Origin: DASQBT01 sp963746955
GTDB taxonomy: Bacteria; Pseudomonadota; Gammaproteobacteria; Burkholderiales; Thiobacillaceae
Reading direction: 5' to 3'
NCBI GenBank assembly: GCA_963746955.1
Contig: CAVVDR010000027.1
Location: forward strand, 1-64,000
DNA length: 64,000 nt
Shown: positions 7,858 through 15,253 of the stretch, piece by piece
Layout of the letters: each line of letters opens with the position of its first letter
Numbering within the stretch: the first letter of the stretch is position 1
The notes under the pieces: model-generated
What the model was told of the DNA's origin: nothing
The model's input: only the letters and a program-made list of their open reading frames with translations
Database searches by the model: none
Program-made: the position numbers and the translations under genes

Positions 7858-7968
7858 CAAACGCCGCTAAGCGCTGCGCCCCACCGTCCGCGTACTTGGA
7901 TACCCAGCAGTTCGTTTTAAGCGCAGCAAGGGCGCCTAGCAAGCGTCTGCGATGCCCAAGCAACTGCT
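7858..7968 (+). repeat. 110-bp direct repeat, copy B
   Basis: This is the second copy of the sequence at 576-686, same orientation, with a few substitutions and a 2-bp length difference near its left end. The left end ACGCCGCTAAGCGCTGCGCC is also shared, with one mismatch, with the attC-like site at 3676-3737. Confidence 0.75.
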
Positions 7969-8083
7969 ATCATGAGCTCGTAAGTGCCTGATAACAAAGC
8001 AAAGTGCTTACACACTTTCTTACACACCGAGCTTCAGTCGTTATAACACATTGATTATGAAAGACATTATTGCAGTGTCTTTT

Positions 8084-8128
8084 CTCATAATCCTTTGGTC
8101 GTGGGTTCGAGTCCCACCGGGCCCACCA
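8084..8128 (+). other. 3' fragment of a CAU-anticodon tRNA (attachment scar)
   Basis: The sequence begins with an anticodon loop CTCATAA, continues with a five-base variable loop TGGTC, a perfect T arm GTGGG-TTCGAGT-CCCAC and an acceptor strand ending CACCA. The 5' half of the tRNA is absent: upstream bases do not form the D arm or the matching anticodon and acceptor strands. It is therefore not a tRNA gene but the 3' remnant left when an element integrates in a tRNA-Met or tRNA-Ile(CAU) gene. It marks the right edge of the low-GC region. Confidence 0.8.
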
Positions 8129-8622
8129 TCATTCTGCGGCCGCACAGGGTCATTGTCCGCGTCCTGCCTTACTTGTCGTGCCCCATCGGTGCTAATGCAC
8201 GGCGCGTTGGGCCTCGCTGTTGGCGGCAACTCGCAACGATACGCAGGACTGGATCCGGTATTGGCCTTGACCGTGTATTGCAGGACCTGCGGGTAGGGAG
8301 AGCTCAGTCATCTATCGGCCTTTGCGACCATTCGCCTCCTCCTGAGCGAACACACAGTCATGCCCGCATTGACATTTCCTGATCGGCGCTTTTGGCCTCA
8401 AGCGGCCAATGTCCTTTCCGGAAAACGTTGAACGCGCAAGCGGTTGTGCGCGGCATTCCCTTGAGGTTCTGTTCTATCCCCGTGCGATACTGCGGTGGCA
8501 TCGAGATAGCGAGAACGGCAATGCGTAAAAGGCGAATCTGCACGCTATTCTCTTTCCAAACAAATAGTTAGGAAACATCCGGTAATATTCGGTATAATGC
8601 AACAAACAACCATCCGCGCGAG
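8129..8622. other. Segment between two tRNA scars, no gene
   Basis: No reading frame with recognisable features exists on either strand. The higher GC differs from the region to the left. It is bounded by two partial tRNA 3' ends in direct orientation and may be the remnant of an earlier, mostly deleted integration. Confidence 0.5.
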
Positions 8623-8667
8623 CTCATAATTTTTGGGTTTGTGGGTCCGAGTCCCACCGGGCACGCA
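8623..8667 (+). other. Second, degraded tRNA 3' fragment
   Basis: CTCATAAT, then GTGGGTCCGAGTCCCACCGG and GGCACGCA repeat the fragment at 8084-8128 with substitutions in the anticodon stem, the T loop and the acceptor end. The T stem is intact. The degree of decay suggests an older insertion event than the one at 8128. Confidence 0.7.
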
Positions 8668-8805
8668 ATTGTTCTTGCGGCTCTCCGTGGCATAAAGTTG
8701 CTGTACCTGTTTCCACCCGCGCCTGCAATGCACAGGCAACGTAGTGGTTTTGTGGTCTATCCTGGCGCTGGGGTCTCTGCCTTGATCTTCACTGAGGAAA
8801 TCGAA

Positions 8806-9057
8806 ATGCACACCACGACAATTCTCCAACACTTGAAGAAGCACGGACAGCAACTCGACTCGGAGATTGCGGCGGCAACAGGGATTCCCCTTTCCGCGGT
8901 TCGCTTCTCCCTGTCGGACCTGTCTGCACGAGGAGAAATATCCCGGTGCAACGTCACCCGGTTTAATGACGGCGAACCGGTCGAGGGGATACTCTGCCGG
9001 ATTGCAGGGTTTATTCCCCCTGCCGCTCCGGGCAGAAAGCCGGGCGCGAAAACCTAG
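8806..9057 (+). CDS. Small winged-helix-like protein
   Basis: ATG 8806, preceded by TGAGGAAA, gives an 83-residue protein. Residues 1-50 (TTILQHLKKHGQQLDSEIAA, TGIPLSAVRFSLSDLSARGE) have the helix pattern of a winged helix-turn-helix as in small MarR/FaeA-like regulators, and the tail is basic and proline-rich (PAAPGRKPGAKT). It is probably a DNA-binding protein, but its target is unknown. It is the first core-like gene right of the tRNA scars and reads toward the kdp genes on the other strand. Confidence 0.55.
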   Translation: MHTTTILQHLKKHGQQLDSEIAAATGIPLSAVRFSLSDLSARGEISRCNVTRFNDGEPVEGILCRIAGFIPPAAPGRKPGAKT

Positions 9058-9214
9058 GGCATGCTGTCTGAATCGGCATGCGACGGTTGCCACTCACAGC
9101 CTATCGTCCAAATGCCTCCGCTCCTGCCGTGTTAGCGGGACCGCGATCCCAAACAACTCCAACCTTGCCGCACAGGCCAGCGGGCAGCGTGGCGGAAGAC
9201 GCCACGCGGTCCTG

Positions 9215-9925
9215 TCAAGCCTCCACCACCAGGCGGTATCCGACTCCGGACTCGGTCTTGATGTAGCGGGCAAAGTTCGGGTCGGCCTCCAGCTTGCGCC
9301 GCAGGCCGGTCATGTAGACGCGCAGATAGTGGGTGTCCTCTGCGTGGCCGGGCCCCCACACTTCGCGCAGGATGTGGCGGTGGGTCAGCACCTTGCCTGC
9401 ATTGGCGACCAGCATCATCAGCAGCTTGTACTCGATGGGCGTGAGGTGAATGGGAACGCCGCTTCTGCATACCTGGCGGCGGGCCGCGTCAACCTCGATC
9501 TCGCCAAACCTGAACAACGGACCATCGTGGGCGCCTGGCTGCCTGACGCGCCGCAACAGGGCGCGGACCCGCGCGCGCAGTTCGGCGACCCCAAAAGGTT
9601 TGGTCAGATAGTCATCCGCACCGGCGTCGAGGACCGCTACCTTGTCGTCTTCCTTAGAGCGCGCCGACAGGATCAGGATGGGCACGGTTGACCAGTTGCG
9701 GATGTCGCGCACAACTTCGATGCCGTCACGATCGGGCAGTCCGAGATCGACGATGACCAGATCAGGCTTGCGCGTGCCGACCTCGATCAGACCCTGCTGT
9801 CCAGTTTCCGCCTCGGTCACCTTGCAGTTGTCGGCCTCCAGCGCGGTCCGGACAAAGCGGCGAATCTGCCTTTCGTCCTCGATGATCACGACGTTCGGCG
9901 CCGGGCCATCGCTGGGCGCGTTCAT
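9215..9925 (-). CDS. kdpE: Response regulator KdpE
   Basis: A 236-residue OmpR/PhoB-type regulator. The receiver domain (about 10-125) has the acidic pair EDE, phospho-acceptor Asp60 in IVDLGLPD, the conserved Ser/Thr region LILSARS and Lys in TKPF. The C-terminal winged helix covers about 135-232. KdpE is phosphorylated by KdpD and activates kdpFABC under potassium limitation or osmotic stress. The start overlaps the end of kdpD by 4 bp (ATGA), so the two are translated together. The family assignment rests on the partner gene. Confidence 0.95.
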   Translation of the reverse strand: MNAPSDGPAPNVVIIEDERQIRRFVRTALEADNCKVTEAETGQQGLIEVGTRKPDLVIVDLGLPDRDGIEVVRDIRNWSTVPILILSARSKEDDKVAVLDAGADDYLTKPFGVAELRARVRALLRRVRQPGAHDGPLFRFGEIEVDAARRQVCRSGVPIHLTPIEYKLLMMLVANAGKVLTHRHILREVWGPGHAEDTHYLRVYMTGLRRKLEADPNFARYIKTESGVGYRLVVEA

Positions 9926-12615
9926 TCCTCCTCCTTCGGCACCACCGGCGGCGTGCCGACCGGGAGCCTGATTGTGAAGCGGGCGCCGCCCTTCGGGCGG
10001 TTTTCCGCGCGGACCGTCCCATGGTGGGCCTCGACGATGGCGCGCACGATCGACAGGCCCAAGCCGACCCCGGAAACCGTGGATTCGCCCTTGCCGCGTG
10101 TGAATTTCTCGAACAGGGCTTCCTCCTTGCCGGGCGGCAGTCCCGGGCCGTTGTCTGCCACGCTGATGTCAACCCAGTCTCCATTCTGGCGCGCGCGGAT
10201 AATGATCTGGCTTCCCGCCGGGGTGTATTTTGCCGCGTTCTCCAGCAGGTTGCAGAACACCCGCTCCATCAGCAGGGTGTCGAACTCCAACAGCGGCAGG
10301 TTGGCGGGCAGGTCGACATGAATGGAGTGGTTCGCCAGCGAGCTGGCACGCGACTGCAAGGCGACGCCGATCACTTCCTCGAGCGGCTGCCATTCATGCG
10401 CCGGCTTGAGGTTACCGGTCTGCAAGCGGGCCATGTCCAGGAGGTTGCTGACCAAGGCGCTGGTGCGCAGTGCCTCCTCGCGTATGCTTTCAGCAATATC
10501 CGCCTGAGCTTTAGGCAGGCGCGGGCCGGCCAGGCTCAGGGAGTCCGCCAGACCGGCGAGCACGGTTAGCGGAGTTTTCAGATCGTGCGAAAGTGCAGAC
10601 AGCAGCGAGTTGCGTAGCCGTTCAGACTCCATCTGCAGCAGGGCGTTCTGCGCCACGGTGATGAAATGTACGCGCTCGAGTGCAATAGCGATCAGGGTGG
10701 CGCTGGTTTCCAGAAAGCGCTGCTGTTCCGGGCTCAGTATCCAGGCGCTGCGCTTGGGCGAGATCGCCAGAACACCGCGGGTGCGCATGGGTGCTTTGAG
10801 GGGAACGTACAGCACCGGAGCCGACGGCAGCGTGTCGGTCGAGAGCCCTGCGGTCGAATTGCGATCGGCGGCCCACTGGGCAATGGCCAGATCGATTTCC
10901 GGCGCCAGCGTGGTCCCGGGTATGCAGTCGACCCGGTCCTGCGCGTTGAGAATCAGGATGCTCGATTTGACGTTGAAGACGCGGGTCACGAAGCGATCGC
11001 TGATCTCTGCGATCTGTTCCACCGTCAGTGCCGATGACAGTTCCTTGGCCATTTCGAACAACGCGCGCACCCGCTGCTCTCGGCTAGCCGCCACGGTGGC
11101 CTGGAAACTCAGGCGGGCGGTCAGTTGGCCGATCACCAAGCCAACGAGAAGCATGACGGCGAAGGTCACGACATATTGAACGTCGCCGACCGCAAAGGTC
11201 AGCCGCGGATAGACAAAGAAGAAATCGAAGCAGGCTACTGAAAGTATGGCCGCCAGCACCGCCGGCCCGCGTCCATGCTTGTAGGCCGCGAACACTGCAG
11301 GCAAGAGAAACAGCATGACAATATTGCTCAGGTCCAGAAAGTGCAGGAGCGGTACTGCCACGGCAGTCGTCACCAGCACGCTCAGCACCGCCCCCAGGTA
11401 GCCCCGCCAGCGCGCCAAGTCTATTGCAGTATCCGGCTGAAACGCAGTCGTGGCTGACGTCTGCTCGCGTTCCACCTCCCCGCGCGCAACCGACAGAATG
11501 TCGAGTTCAGGCGCGAGCCGCCCGAGCCGGTCGGCGAAGCCGAGCTGCCAAGGCAGCAGGCGGCGTGTGTCGCGACCGACCAGGACCTTGCCGATATTGT
11601 GTTCGCGTGCGTAGCTCACTGCGGTCTCGGCCGGCTCGGCGCCAGACAGACTGGCTGTGGTCGCGCCCAGGTCCTGGGCCAGTTTCAGGGTGCGCAGAAT
11701 GCGGGCGCGGGCTTCATCCGGCAGCCGCTGCAACTTGGGTGTCTCAATGTAGATAACGTGCCATTGCACATCGCTTTGGCTCGCGATGCGAGCCGCGCTG
11801 CGGATGAGTTTTTCACTTCCGGTGCTGGCGCCCACGCAGACCAGCAGTGATTCGCGCGTGGGCCACACCGTGGTCACCGACTGCGCGCGGCGGTAGGCGC
11901 GCACATCATTGTCGACCCGGTCCGCAGTGCGGCGCAGGGCGATCTCGCGCAGCGCAAGCAGGTTTCCCTTGCGGAAGAAATTCTGCATCGCCCGCTCGGC
12001 CTGATGCGGGATGTAGACCTTGCCCTCCTTGAGGCGCTGCAGCAATTCGTCGTGCGGCAGATCGACCAGCACCACTTCTTCGGCCTCATCGAAGACGTGA
12101 TCGGGGATGGTCTCCCACACGGGCGCGCCGGTGATTCCCCCTACCACGTTGTTGAGGCTCTCAATGTGTTGCACGTTCACCGTCGAGTAGACGTCGATGC
12201 CGGCCGCCAGCAGGTCGCCGATATCCTGCCAGCGCTTCGGGTGCTTCGAGCCCGGCGCATTGCTATGTGCCAGTTCGTCCATGAGGATCAGCGCAGGCTT
12301 GCGCGCCAGCGCGGCGTCGAGGTCAAATTCCCTGAGCGTGTGGCCCTTGTAGTCGATGGTGCGCAGCGGCAGGACTTCCAGCCCATCGAGCAGCGCGGCG
12401 GTTTCCTGGCGGCCGTGGGTCTCCGCGACCCCCACCACCACATCGGTGCCCTGCGACCTAAGCGCTTGGGCAGCGCCGAGCATCGCATAGGTCTTGCCCA
12501 CGCCGGGACTGGCGCCGAAGAAGATTTTCAGCTTGCCACGCTGCGCCTGGCTCTGTTCGGCCTCCAGCTGCGCGAGCAGGGCATCGGGATCGGGACGGTC
12601 CTGCGGCTCGGCCAT
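9922..12615 (-). CDS. kdpD: Sensor histidine kinase KdpD
   Basis: An 897-residue membrane kinase with the full KdpD layout. The N-terminal KdpD domain has Walker A GASPGVGKT at 34-42, followed by a USP-like domain (about 255-375). Four transmembrane helices lie at about 403-500, a GAF-like domain at 510-650, the HisKA domain has His677 in ALSHDLKTPL, and the HATPase has GLGLSIVRAIVEAH. It senses potassium/turgor and controls KdpE phosphorylation. The C-terminal tail overlaps kdpE. The pair is separated from kdpFABC by about 2 kb that carry unrelated genes. Confidence 0.97.
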   Translation of the reverse strand: MAEPQDRPDPDALLAQLEAEQSQAQRGKLKIFFGASPGVGKTYAMLGAAQALRSQGTDVVVGVAETHGRQETAALLDGLEVLPLRTIDYKGHTLREFDLDAALARKPALILMDELAHSNAPGSKHPKRWQDIGDLLAAGIDVYSTVNVQHIESLNNVVGGITGAPVWETIPDHVFDEAEEVVLVDLPHDELLQRLKEGKVYIPHQAERAMQNFFRKGNLLALREIALRRTADRVDNDVRAYRRAQSVTTVWPTRESLLVCVGASTGSEKLIRSAARIASQSDVQWHVIYIETPKLQRLPDEARARILRTLKLAQDLGATTASLSGAEPAETAVSYAREHNIGKVLVGRDTRRLLPWQLGFADRLGRLAPELDILSVARGEVEREQTSATTAFQPDTAIDLARWRGYLGAVLSVLVTTAVAVPLLHFLDLSNIVMLFLLPAVFAAYKHGRGPAVLAAILSVACFDFFFVYPRLTFAVGDVQYVVTFAVMLLVGLVIGQLTARLSFQATVAASREQRVRALFEMAKELSSALTVEQIAEISDRFVTRVFNVKSSILILNAQDRVDCIPGTTLAPEIDLAIAQWAADRNSTAGLSTDTLPSAPVLYVPLKAPMRTRGVLAISPKRSAWILSPEQQRFLETSATLIAIALERVHFITVAQNALLQMESERLRNSLLSALSHDLKTPLTVLAGLADSLSLAGPRLPKAQADIAESIREEALRTSALVSNLLDMARLQTGNLKPAHEWQPLEEVIGVALQSRASSLANHSIHVDLPANLPLLEFDTLLMERVFCNLLENAAKYTPAGSQIIIRARQNGDWVDISVADNGPGLPPGKEEALFEKFTRGKGESTVSGVGLGLSIVRAIVEAHHGTVRAENRPKGGARFTIRLPVGTPPVVPKEEE

Positions 12616-13536
12616 GGCTCACATGTTCCGCTGCCAGGGTTCACCGAAGCCGGAAAAAGCGCAGGCCGCGGCAAATATCGGGCGCAACCGAGACTGGATT
12701 TGCGTGGTGACAACGGCTACAGACATGCGCCTAGTCTACCGTCCGAGCTTGCGCGACCGCCAGCTTCATGAATTCAGCGGCCGCCGCGCTGCGCTTTGCT
12801 TGTTCGATTCCGTACAAGTCTTTCGCCAGAACCTGTCGGCTATCCTCCTGTTGCCACTGAGTTGGCGGCCGTAGGCAAGAGGGTGCAATGCGGAATCAAT
12901 TCGTCACGCCTGCCGCAGACCAGGCAACGAAATGCGTGGCCGCTGGTTGCGCTCCATCTGGCAGATGGCCTTGTTCCGCTTGGCGAGCCCGATCCGGCGC
13001 GGCGCAGGCGGTTCTCCCGGTCACCCGCGCGCTGTCGTCCCGATGTCTTCCCCAGCCAGTCCGATGTCAATATTTCATAGGCCAGGGCTGGCCAAGCATC
13101 AAGTGACGGCAAAGGTAGTTTCGCAAGCGAGCAGCAGGCCGAGTTCGGGCATGGTAGGCCGTGCCGTGGCCGTCAGGTATCTGTGCGGAAATTGCTCCAA
13201 GACCTTCAGGCCGGCTGCCGGTGCACCGATGCCGAGGATAGATAATTCCACAGGCGCTGCTTGGACTTGTGCGGGACGCTGGAACGGTTGGTTGCGTTGG
13301 CGCCTTTGGCGGGCCTGGGTGACGGCCTTGGGGGTTCCGGGTGCCAGGCAGCCACGCGGCGCTTGCCCGAAAGGCCTGGAGTCCGTGTATCCACGGCAGA
13401 TGGCAAGCCGATGTTGAGCAAAGTCCCGATTGAACGACAAACGAGTTGCGCCCCTTGCCATCCATTTCGGCTCGACATGAAGGCGCCCTGGCCAAGTGTT
13501 CCTGAGCCAGGGCAAACTGCAAAACTATTGGTCCCG
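12616..13536. other. 920-bp stretch without a recognisable gene
   Basis: Many overlapping frames exist on both strands, as expected from high GC, but none shows a domain, a good start or a ribosome-binding site. A minus-strand frame ending near 13099 has a protein-like C-terminus (GLKVLEQFPHRYL), but its N-terminal part is not convincing. The segment contains the promoter region of kdpD and may hold gene remnants. Confidence 0.45.
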
Positions 13537-13899
13537 TTAGTAGCGGCGCCCGCCACCGCCACCTCCACCGCCACCTCCACCACCGCCGTAGCCACCCCGG
13601 CCGCCACCTCCACCACCGCCGTAGCCACCCCGACTGCCGCCGCCCCCGCCTTCCTTGGGACGCGCCTCGTTGACTGTCAGGCTTCGACCTTCCACCTCCT
13701 TGCCGTTGAGGGCGGAGATGGCCGCTTTCGCTTCCTGCTCGCTGCCCATCTCAACGAAACCGAAACCTTTGGACTGGCCGCTGGCGCGGTCGGTGATCAC
13801 TTCTGCCGAGCGCACTGTGCCATGAGACGCAAACAGCGTTTCCAGGTCACTACTTTTTACCCCATACCCCAGGTTGCCGACATATAACTTTGTTCCCAT
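13537..13899 (-). CDS. Glycine-rich RRM RNA-binding protein
   Basis: A 120-residue protein with one RNA recognition motif (residues 3-80): RNP2 is LYVGNL and RNP1 is KGFGFVEM. The C-terminal third is almost only glycine with arginine and tyrosine (GGYGGGGGGG and RGG-like units). Such bacterial RRM proteins bind RNA and are often cold- or stress-induced. It lies between kdpC and kdpD but has no known link to potassium transport. The glycine codons create a highly repetitive CCACCGCC-type tract on the plus strand (13550-13650). Confidence 0.9.
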   Translation of the reverse strand: MGTKLYVGNLGYGVKSSDLETLFASHGTVRSAEVITDRASGQSKGFGFVEMGSEQEAKAAISALNGKEVEGRSLTVNEARPKEGGGGGSRGGYGGGGGGGRGGYGGGGGGGGGGGGGRRY

Positions 13900-14114
13900 T
13901 CAGAGACTCCTCAATAAACCGTCATGCGGTGTCACCGCCCCCTATGGGCTGTGTTCTCAAACCGCATAAATCCACTGACGCAGTTGCAATAATGCACTAA
14001 CTCCAACAAGTGTGCAGAAAAAAGCCAACAGCCAAAACGACACGGGTTGGCATTACTCGCTATTCTGGCTCGAATCGGCAATTCGGCGCCGTGTTTTGCA
14101 GGGAGGTTTTGCCT

Positions 14115-14564
14115 ATGGGAGATGACAGGAAAGCGATACGCTATGCGCAATCTGCCGTGTTGCCCTACGCCCCGGATCGCATGTTCGATCTGGTTGCCGA
14201 TGTAGAGCGCTACCCGGAATTCCTCCGCGAATACCGGCAGGTGAGCATCCGCGCGCGCGACGGCAACGTCCTGTACGTCGACCAGGTCATCGGCTTGGCG
14301 TTCATCGAGTTGACCCTGAGCGCCATTGCAACCCTGCAGCGCCCGAATTCCATCATCGTGCGTTCGCGCCAGGAACCGCTGGGCGATCTGGAGATCCGCT
14401 GGGACTTCGAGCCAGACGGAACCGGTAGCCGGGTTCAATTCAACATGAAATTGACGCCGCCATCGCGATTCGCAGTGGGGATTGCCGGCTATTTGCTGAC
14501 CAAGTCCGCGGCGCGGACGGTGGAGGCTTTCGCCGCACGGGCACGGCGCGTATACGGGACCTGA
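14115..14564 (+). CDS. RatA-like SRPBCC/START-domain protein
   Basis: The 149-residue protein from ATG 14115 (GGGAGG upstream) has the pattern of the COQ10/RatA START family: VLPYAPDRMFDLVADVERYP, then FLREYRQVSIRARDG and a long C-terminal helix with TVEAFAARAR. Members bind hydrophobic ligands; RatA in E. coli is described as a ribosome-associated toxin, and Coq10 binds ubiquinone. The usual neighbours smpB and ratB are absent here, so a paralogous role is possible. It is transcribed opposite to all surrounding genes. Confidence 0.75.
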   Translation: MGDDRKAIRYAQSAVLPYAPDRMFDLVADVERYPEFLREYRQVSIRARDGNVLYVDQVIGLAFIELTLSAIATLQRPNSIIVRSRQEPLGDLEIRWDFEPDGTGSRVQFNMKLTPPSRFAVGIAGYLLTKSAARTVEAFAARARRVYGT

Positions 14565-14664
14565 GGCGCGCTGCGCTTGCATCAAAGGTCTTGCAGGCCT
14601 CGTCACTCGCGCCCGCCTGACCTTGACCTTCGTTCACCCACAGATCCCGCAATTCCCCATGGCT

Positions 14665-15243
14665 TTAGCGCGCGAGCGCCTGATCGAGCGCCAGGTTAAG
14701 GGTCAGCGCGTTGACTCGCGGTTCGCCCAGCACGCCGAACTGGCGCCATTCGGTATTGGCCGCCACCAGGCGCCTGACTTCCTTGGGCACTAAACCGCGT
14801 ACGCGCGCCACCCGCGCGAGCTGGTACTCGGCCGCCGCCGGGCTGATGTGCGGATCGAGGCCGCTGGCCGATGCGGTAACCAGATCCACTGGGATCGCCG
14901 CGCTCTGGCCGGGATCAGCATCCTTAAGCGCCGCGATGCGCGCCTTGACCGCGTCCTCCAGCGCAGGGTTGGTCGGCCCCAGGTTGGAGCCGGCGGACGA
15001 CCCCGCGTTATAAGGCATGGGCGTGGTGGCAGAGGGCCGGCCCCAGAAGTATTTGGGGTCGGAGAACGGCTGGCCGATGAGGCGGGAGCCTACCGTCCTG
15101 CCATTTCTTTCAATCAGGCTGCCATTTGCCTGGCTCTGGAAGGCAAGCTGGGCGATGACAGTCACCAGCGACGGGTAGAGCACGCCGGTGATCAGGGTCA
15201 GGATGACAAAGATGAACAGTGCGGGTTTGAGTTCCTTGAGCAT
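14665..15243 (-). CDS. kdpC: Potassium-transporting ATPase subunit KdpC
   Basis: The 192-residue protein starts at ATG 15243, 10 bp after the kdpB stop, with AGGGAAC upstream. One N-terminal membrane helix (FIFVILTLITGVLYPSLVT) is followed by the conserved KdpC regions IGQPFSDPKYFWGRPSATT, SAGSNLGPTNP and DLVTASASGLDPHISPAAA. KdpC stabilises the Kdp complex and raises the ATP affinity of KdpB. It is the last gene of the kdpFABC operon. A GTG six codons upstream is a less likely start. Confidence 0.96.
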   Translation of the reverse strand: MLKELKPALFIFVILTLITGVLYPSLVTVIAQLAFQSQANGSLIERNGRTVGSRLIGQPFSDPKYFWGRPSATTPMPYNAGSSAGSNLGPTNPALEDAVKARIAALKDADPGQSAAIPVDLVTASASGLDPHISPAAAEYQLARVARVRGLVPKEVRRLVAANTEWRQFGVLGEPRVNALTLNLALDQALAR

Positions 15244-15253
15244 GGTGTGTTCC

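Noticed and set aside
8084..8128. A functional tRNA gene
   Set aside because: The D arm, 5' acceptor strand and 5' anticodon strand are missing; only the 3' half can be folded.
8041..8229. Minus-strand frame reading GPGGTRTHDQRIM across the first tRNA fragment
   Set aside because: This peptide is the well-known false translation of a CAU-anticodon tRNA 3' half. The same applies to PGGTRTHKPKNYE at 8545-9093.
12932..13522. Overlapping frames in the stretch upstream of kdpD
   Set aside because: No domain, start signal or consistent codon use supports either strand; treated as non-coding.
13206..13887. Long alternative frames rich in Ala/Val/Thr over the RRM gene
   Set aside because: They are shadows of the glycine-rich codons of the RRM protein.
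13932..14606. A 224-residue minus-strand frame
   Set aside because: It is the complement of the RatA-like gene, which has clear family motifs and a ribosome-binding site.
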